NCBI GenBank assembly: GCA_029260345.1
Contig: JAJDDK010000006.1
Location: 496,001 to 560,000 of the forward strand
Length of the DNA stretch: 64,000 nucleotides
Source of the DNA: Phycisphaerales bacterium
GTDB lineage: Bacteria; Planctomycetota; Phycisphaerae; Phycisphaerales; UBA1924
Direction: 5' to 3'
The translations under genes and the position numbers were made by a program. The notes below the pieces were generated by a model. The model saw only the letters and a program-made list of their open reading frames with translations. It had not been told where the DNA came from and made no database searches. Shown one piece after another: positions 63,379 through 64,000 of the stretch (its first letter is position 1; each line of letters starts with the position of its first letter).

Positions 63379-64000
63379 TGTTTGAGGATCGTCCGTCCAC
63401 CATCGAAGAACCAACGGAAACGAAGCCGTTGCGTCCGTCGATGTGGTGGCGAATCATTTTGCTTCTGATTGCGATTGGCGCCGGCATTGTGGTTGCGATG
63501 GCGCAATCGGGGTCACTGCGTCGCGGCGGCATCGCTGCCCTCGTGGTGACGGCCGCCATCGTCACAGTCGCGGTCGTGCTGGTGTGGGTGTTCAGTACGG
63601 CGCGGCACGGGCGCGAGAAACAACGCCAAGCGCGAATCGAATTTGCTTCCGAACACCCGGTCATCATCCGCAAATCAGATGCCGGCGAACTCAAACGCCG
63701 GTTTCGACAGTTGCCGGAGATCCGGAACAGCGGAAAGATCAAGCACGTCATCGAGGGGGAGCTCGACGGCCGCACGATGTATGGCTTCGAGCACATGCAT
63801 GTCGTGAACACCGGCAACGCCGTCATCCCCGTGCAGAAGACAGTCTACGCGATTGAGACACCCGCTTGGCCGCGCGTGGACATCAAGCGAACAAGCAGCG
63901 TTGGACGGCTTTTTCGACGAGTCTTCGGGAAGACCGATCTTCAATTTGATCTGCCCGAATTCAATCGGCACATGCGCGTGGCCACGACCGATCCGAACTT
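63378..64000 (+). CDS. Membrane protein, DUF3137-like (3' end missing)
   Basis: The frame opens at 63378 and continues past the window end; 207 residues are visible. Two membrane helices (IILLLIAIGAGIVVAMA and AALVVTAAIVTVAVVLVWVF) near 25-41 and 54-73 are followed by a soluble part with strand-rich text (YGFEHMHVVNTGNAVIPVQKTVYAIETP, LPEFNRHMRVATTDPN) like DUF3137 proteins. Role unknown. Confidence 0.6.
   Translation, partial: MFEDRPSTIEEPTETKPLRPSMWWRIILLLIAIGAGIVVAMAQSGSLRRGGIAALVVTAAIVTVAVVLVWVFSTARHGREKQRQARIEFASEHPVIIRKSDAGELKRRFRQLPEIRNSGKIKHVIEGELDGRTMYGFEHMHVVNTGNAVIPVQKTVYAIETPAWPRVDIKRTSSVGRLFRRVFGKTDLQFDLPEFNRHMRVATTDPN

Overview
The window reads as a dense chromosomal stretch (about 60% G+C by eye) from a Gram-negative planctomycete, most likely of the Phycisphaerae or a close relative. 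The class is inferred, not tested. The reasons are: three secreted proteins that end in dockerin-like tandem repeats of the form NGDGVVNGxDLAxLLSxW; Kdo and lipid A type genes (kdsA, waaA); the protein-arginine kinase pair mcsA-mcsB; dispersed G+C-rich palindromic repeats; and a 16S rRNA gene that stands alone without 23S or 5S. The 16S gene (55056-56547, minus strand) allows direct placement by anyone who can search it.

Layout. 1-8 kb: surface-sugar precursor genes, namely a glycosyltransferase cut by the window edge, a GDP-mannose 3,5-epimerase type enzyme, a GDP-fucose-synthase-like reductase, ATP sulfurylase, a small protein plus nucleotidyltransferase pair fused in frame to UDP-glucuronate decarboxylase, and UDP-glucose dehydrogenase. 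8-15 kb: two secreted metalloproteases around a lipoamide dehydrogenase, then tRNA-Pro(CGG). 15-24.3 kb: small accessory enzymes and transporters on mixed strands (SDR/HxlR pair, GNAT, racemase, two closely similar EamA transporters, YHYH protein, RibD-like reductase, VOC, DUF1801, SRPBCC). 24.4-27.3 kb: a cysteine-desulfurase-like gene, then spermidine synthesis (speH-speE) behind a structured leader. 27.4-35.6 kb: FG-GAP/dockerin protein, tRNA-Val(TAC), waaA, a zinc-ribbon protein, fructosamine kinase family, PolX, a Fur-family protein without recognisable metal ligands, and the overlapping thiL-tsaE-yacG operon. 35.7-45.7 kb: a dif-like site, a reprolysin-type protease, proS, lysC, typA, and an ECF sigma/anti-sigma/secreted protein operon. 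45.9-53.4 kb: MBL-fold protein, degenerate cobalamin-binding-fold protein, MenG/UbiE, M48 lipoprotein, and a 3-oxoacid CoA-transferase whose subunits are separated by a cardiolipin synthase. 53.4-54.9 kb: two A+T-richer orphan genes between three copies of a repeat. 54.9-57 kb: a self-contained 16S unit with promoter, boxA, processing stalk and terminator. 57-60.4 kb: kdsA-mcsA-mcsB-comF. 60.5-64 kb: DUF1444 protein, lipoprotein, pabA-type amidotransferase and an unfinished membrane protein.

How it works together. UDP-glucose dehydrogenase makes UDP-glucuronate and UXS converts it to UDP-xylose; the GDP-sugar enzymes supply other residues for an extracellular polysaccharide. speH and speE make decarboxylated SAM and spermidine. 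KdsA and WaaA belong to the Kdo-lipid A route. ThiL, TsaE, PolX, ProS, LysC and TypA are housekeeping.

The most notable observations are the stand-alone 16S unit with a 19-bp leader-trailer stalk, the nucleotidyltransferase-UXS fusion, a dispersed palindromic repeat translated in frame inside proS, a dif-like site, the metal-ligand-free Fur protein, and the duplicated EamA neighbourhood.
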